A stretch of 8,404 bases of DNA from an uncultured Bacteroidales bacterium (GTDB taxonomy: Bacteria; Bacteroidota; Bacteroidia; Bacteroidales; JAUNSR01): NCBI GenBank assembly GCA_947074165.1, contig CAMTOT010000119.1, positions 1-8,404 on the forward strand, read 5' to 3'. The translations under genes and the position numbers were made by a program. Positions 5,627-8,404 of this stretch are shown here, one piece after another (positions within the stretch are counted from its first letter, which is position 1; every line of letters begins with the position of its first letter). Below the pieces are notes generated by a model, which saw only the letters and a program-made list of their open reading frames with translations, ran no database searches and had not been told where the DNA came from.

Positions 5627-8135
5627 ACATTCTTTTTCTTAGCTTATAAAGTTCAAACCATACAATTGTACTTATACCCGATACTACAGATATCAATATT
5701 TGTAGTATTGATAGAGTGGAAAATTGAAACAGGTTTATTAAAAATGGAACTGTAAGTATAAGGGTGATAAACAAAACAGTCCCTGCCAATATCCATATTA
5801 CCGCTTTATTTGGTGTCTTTATTATTGTAAATATTGATTCGCTCCATGAGCGGTTGGTCATTATTGTGCTTATGTTGGCTATTATTAAAGCGACAAATGT
5901 CATAGCTCTCACGGTGGTTGAGTCATAACCTAAACGGATAGTTATAAAATATATAAACAGTGTAACAACAAGTATAAAAAAGCCCTGAACACATGAAACT
6001 ATAAGTTTCCCGGAGCCAAAGAATGGTTTACTTATATCCGTCGGCTCCCTATTCATTATATCCTTCTCGGGTTCTTCAGCCTCAAATACTACAGAACAGG
6101 CTGGATCTATCACAAGCTGTAGAAATACGACATGAACCGGCCACAAAACAAGAGGATAACCGGGTATAAATACAGGTATAAGTGATAATCCGGCAATAGG
6201 AACATGAATCGCGAAAATATAACCCATTGCTTTTTGCAAATTATCAAATATTCTGCGTCCTGTCTTTAAAGCTTCCACAATTGACCCAAAATTATCATCA
6301 GTGAGTACTAGTGATGATGCTTCTCTGGCAACATCCGTTCCTTTTCGTCCCATAGCAATCCCTATATTGGCACATTTAAGGGCTGGAGCATCGTTAACGC
6401 CGTCACCTGTCATTGCTACAATCTCCCCGTTTTTTTTCAATGCTCTAACGATATGAAGCTTCTGCTCAGGTAATACACGAGCGAATACATTTATATTTTT
6501 TATGTATCCCGGCAAATCATCTTGCGAAATTTCGGACATCTCTTTACCGGTAATACACACATTACTATTCACCAACCCTATCTCATCTGCGATTTTCATA
6601 GCAGTCTCAGGATAATCACCTGTTATCATAATCACCCTTATGCCGGCATTATAACACTCCTTTACGGCTTTCTTCACGCCTTTTCTTATTGGATCTAAAA
6701 AACCAATAAGCCCTACAAACTGGTAAGTTATATCATGTTGTATCTCAGGCAGCATATCTTTCCTTATACTCCCTCTTGCCACACCTAATACTCTTAATCC
6801 ACGCTCACTCATTTCATGCAGAGCCTTTGAGTACTTTTTAATATTCTCATCCGACAAATGACATAAATCAAAAATTGATTCAGGCGCGCCTTTTGTAGCA
6901 ACCACACTATCTTTTTGCATACCCGTATCAAAGACTCTTGATACTGCAAGCATCTCTTTTGTGAGTGGATACTCCTTAATAAGCTCCCAGTCAAGATGAA
7001 TGTGCTCTGTATTAGCGAGAAATTCACTGCTTATTCTATTTATAGCTTTTTCCATCGGATCAAAAGGATCCGACTCACTTGAGAGTATGCCAAACTCAAT
7101 TATATCATGAAATTCCTCGGGTAAATCCTTTTCTTCTGTTATATTCCAGTATGACTCTTTATTAAACAGCTCCGATACAACCATCTTATTTTTTGTAAGT
7201 GTTCCCGTTTTATCTGTACAAAGTGTTGTTATAGCTCCCATCATTTCAATGGCTGAGCTATTACGGGTAAGCACATTCTTTGATGATATACGCCATGCCC
7301 CCACAGCCATAAATATTGACAAAACAACGGGGAATTCCTCCGGTAGCATAGCCATAGCCAATGTAATACCGGCTAAAAAACCATTTAGTAATGATCCTCT
7401 TGTTATTGTATAAACTATAACGACTATAAAACATAAAGAAGCACCTATAACAGTAAGCTTTTTAACAAGTTTCCCTATCGATTTTTTAAGTTCCGATGGG
7501 GTTTGTGTGGTCTCATTAAGTTCTTTACCAATCTTTCCCATCATAGTGTTCATGCCGGTATATTTTACTTCAGCTATGCCCTGACCTTGTACAACCATTG
7601 AGCCTGCATAGACAAAAGATGTTTCATTATCAGATTCATTTATAAATTCAGTCTTATTTACCGGGACGGATTCTCCTGTCAGCATAGATTCATCAACAAC
7701 AAGATTTATACATTCTCTCACAAGCGCGTCAGCCGGCACTCTGTCCCCTTCCTGCAAAACAATGATATCTCCACATACCAGTTCACGTCCTGGCACTCTC
7801 TTTTCTTTACCATCACGGATAACTATTGCTCTTGGACTTGACAGATCTTTAAGAGCATCTAATGCTTTATCGCTTTTATGCCGCTGGTGAAGTTCTATAC
7901 CCATCACGACAAATACAAAACATAACAATATAATCCCCTCCTCTACATTCCCAAGTATCATATACAGAGTACCACACAAAAGCAGCAATATAAACATTGG
8001 TTCTTTTATTATAGAAAAAAGAACATAAGTAAATTTTTCACGGCGTGCTTGATGTAGTTCGTTATAACCATCGGCAACTAATTTATTTTCTACCTGATAG
8101 CTTGATAACCCTTTATACTGTATATTATTCTGCAT
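5610..8135 (-). CDS. P2-like cation-transporting P-type ATPase (841 aa)
   Basis: An inner-membrane ion pump driven by ATP through an aspartyl-phosphate intermediate. In order: N-terminal cation ATPase domain with GLSSYQVENKLVADGYNEL; membrane helices 1-2 (about 35-80); actuator domain with LTGES (TGES 153-156); helices 3-4 (about 225-280) with MLPEEFPVV (265-270); phosphorylation site DKTGTLTKN with Asp308; nucleotide-binding KGAPES (415-420); TGD (505-507) and hinge TGDGVNDAP (576-584); then six C-terminal helices (about 635-830). It is full length and intact. The helix 4 motif is PEEFP rather than the PEGLP of SERCA/PacL calcium pumps, helix 5 has no acidic residue, and helix 6 has VIDPACSVVFE with Asp677. 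The ion is therefore not certain: calcium is the nearest guess, another divalent cation is possible. ATG at 8135 is supported by AGGAG upstream and by the family-typical N-terminus. There is no metal-binding CXXC, so it is not a P1B heavy-metal pump. Confidence 0.93.
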   Translation of the reverse strand: MQNNIQYKGLSSYQVENKLVADGYNELHQARREKFTYVLFSIIKEPMFILLLLCGTLYMILGNVEEGIILLCFVFVVMGIELHQRHKSDKALDALKDLSSPRAIVIRDGKEKRVPGRELVCGDIIVLQEGDRVPADALVRECINLVVDESMLTGESVPVNKTEFINESDNETSFVYAGSMVVQGQGIAEVKYTGMNTMMGKIGKELNETTQTPSELKKSIGKLVKKLTVIGASLCFIVVIVYTITRGSLLNGFLAGITLAMAMLPEEFPVVLSIFMAVGAWRISSKNVLTRNSSAIEMMGAITTLCTDKTGTLTKNKMVVSELFNKESYWNITEEKDLPEEFHDIIEFGILSSESDPFDPMEKAINRISSEFLANTEHIHLDWELIKEYPLTKEMLAVSRVFDTGMQKDSVVATKGAPESIFDLCHLSDENIKKYSKALHEMSERGLRVLGVARGSIRKDMLPEIQHDITYQFVGLIGFLDPIRKGVKKAVKECYNAGIRVIMITGDYPETAMKIADEIGLVNSNVCITGKEMSEISQDDLPGYIKNINVFARVLPEQKLHIVRALKKNGEIVAMTGDGVNDAPALKCANIGIAMGRKGTDVAREASSLVLTDDNFGSIVEALKTGRRIFDNLQKAMGYIFAIHVPIAGLSLIPVFIPGYPLVLWPVHVVFLQLVIDPACSVVFEAEEPEKDIMNREPTDISKPFFGSGKLIVSCVQGFFILVVTLFIYFITIRLGYDSTTVRAMTFVALIIANISTIMTNRSWSESIFTIIKTPNKAVIWILAGTVLFITLILTVPFLINLFQFSTLSILQILISVVSGISTIVWFELYKLRKRMSKRKS

Positions 8136-8138
8136 GAT

Positions 8139-8143
8139 CTCCT
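8139..8143 (-). promoter_or_regulatory. Shine-Dalgarno site of the P-type ATPase gene
   Basis: On the - strand AGGAG ends 3 nt before the ATG at 8135, a tight but usable spacing. It helps fix the ATPase start. None of the other complete genes in the window has a comparable site, in line with the weak use of Shine-Dalgarno pairing in Bacteroidetes. Confidence 0.6.
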
Positions 8144-8274
8144 GGTTATATAGAAAGTTATATGGTTATAACAAATTACTAGTCTGTTTGCACTATTTTA
8201 TTGTTATTTCTTTTTAAGTATGGATGGTGTATATCAAATACCTTTCCAAAAATCTCCCAACCAATACTATATAT

Positions 8275-8310
8275 GAATCAACGGTTGCCGGAAAGTGCAA
8301 CCGCTGATTC
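8275..8310. repeat. Inverted repeat 1 of the palindrome cluster
   Basis: GAATCA (8275-8280) pairs with TGATTC (8305-8310). After one A/C mismatch (8281/8304), CGGTTGC (8282-8288) pairs with GCAACCG (8297-8303). The loop is 8 nt (8289-8296). That is 13 pairs and one mismatch. Confidence 0.85.
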
Positions 8311-8343
8311 CGACTTGGGAATCAACGGATTCCAAAGTCGGAA
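8308..8343. repeat. Inverted repeat 2 of the palindrome cluster
   Basis: TTCCGACTT (8308-8316) pairs with AAGTCGGAA (8335-8343). After one G/A mismatch (8317/8334), GGAATC (8318-8323) pairs with GATTCC (8328-8333) around the 4-nt loop AACG. That is 15 pairs and one mismatch. It shares 3 nt with repeat 1, so the two stems cannot both be complete. Confidence 0.85.
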
Positions 8344-8349
8344 ACGCCC

Positions 8350-8367
8350 GTTGCCGATATCGGCAAC
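8350..8367. repeat. Perfect 18-bp palindrome, third of the cluster
   Basis: GTTGCCGATATCGGCAAC is fully self-complementary with no spacer. As RNA it would be a hairpin only by opening the central GATATC; as DNA it has the form of a site for a dimeric protein. GTTGCCG also occurs at 8284-8290 inside repeat 1. Confidence 0.85.
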
Positions 8368-8404
8368 AGCCGTTGCACATAAAGGTTTAGTTAGGATATT
8401 TTTG

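Larger units (their letters stand above)
8275..8378. repeat. Compact cluster of three palindromes (possible dispersed repeat or structured RNA)
   Basis: A 104-bp block, about 55% G+C by count, beside clearly AT-rich DNA. It consists of three back-to-back inverted repeats (8275-8310, 8308-8343, 8350-8367) and a tail AGCCGTTGCAC. The same words recur: GAATC/GATTC at 8275, 8306, 8319 and 8328; GTTGC at 8284, 8350 and 8372; GCAAC at 8297 and 8363. GAATCAACGG occurs twice as a direct repeat (8275-8284 and 8319-8328). GTGCAAC at 8295-8301 can also pair with GTTGCAC at 8372-8378, so other folds compete. There is no poly-T tract directly after the stems in either direction, which argues against a simple terminator. 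It lies about 140 nt upstream of the ATPase start. The window ends 26 nt beyond it, so the outer boundary may be missing. Structure is seen directly; function and copy number are unknown. Confidence 0.75.

Noticed and set aside
6809..7027. 72-codon frame on the same strand as the ATPase but in another frame
   Set aside because: The ATPase frame is continuous here with its nucleotide-binding motifs (KGAPES), so this is an out-of-frame shadow and not a frameshift remnant.
8275..8378. Rho-independent terminator
   Set aside because: The stems are strong but no T-run follows on either strand, and several stems stand in a row. The - strand copy lies upstream of the ATPase, not after a gene in the window.
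8144..8380. Metal-sensing riboswitch (such as yybP-ykoY) ahead of the cation ATPase
   Set aside because: The context would fit, but I could not find the conserved core of that or another known riboswitch class in the palindromic block or the AT-rich leader.

Overview
The window looks like a chromosomal fragment, probably a whole short contig, from an AT-rich member of the Bacteroidota, most likely order Bacteroidales. The evidence is the gene content: two sensor histidine kinases with a signal peptide, periplasmic TPR-like repeats, one membrane helix and a kinase core; an AspT/YidE-type transporter with two internal RCK_C domains, whose N-terminus fits Bacteroidales homologues known from memory; little use of Shine-Dalgarno sites; and one exact match to the Bacteroidetes -7 promoter consensus TAnnTTTG. 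Genus cannot be settled from this sequence.

Layout. Bases 1-50 are not biological: positions 17-50 are an Illumina TruSeq Read 2 adapter, and 1-16 fit the end of the P7 oligo plus an index. Genomic DNA starts at 51 inside a GNAT acetyltransferase gene (+ strand, 5' end missing) that ends at 407. A two-gene operon for membrane histidine kinases runs on the - strand: a 680-residue TPR kinase (3751 to 1709), then after 4 nt a 431-residue paralogue with a much smaller sensor region (1704 to 409). No response regulator is present. A divergent intergenic region (3752 to about 3955) separates this operon from the + strand transporter gene (3956-5626). Convergent to it, with a 17-nt overlap of the 3' ends, is a - strand P2-like cation-transporting P-type ATPase (8135 to 5610).

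The right end (8136-8404) has no convincing gene. Its inner part is AT-rich leader sequence with an AGGAG ribosome binding site for the ATPase. Its outer part, 8275-8378, is a GC-richer (about 55%) block of three consecutive palindromes built from the words GAATC/GATTC and GTTGC/GCAAC. This is the least explained piece of sequence here. It could be a dispersed palindromic repeat, a structured RNA, or a leader element of the ATPase.

How the genes work together. The two kinases are probably co-transcribed and respond to periplasmic signals through a regulator encoded elsewhere. The transporter and the ATPase are both inner-membrane transport proteins, but nothing ties them to one substrate. A link between the kinases and the divergent transporter is possible from position only.
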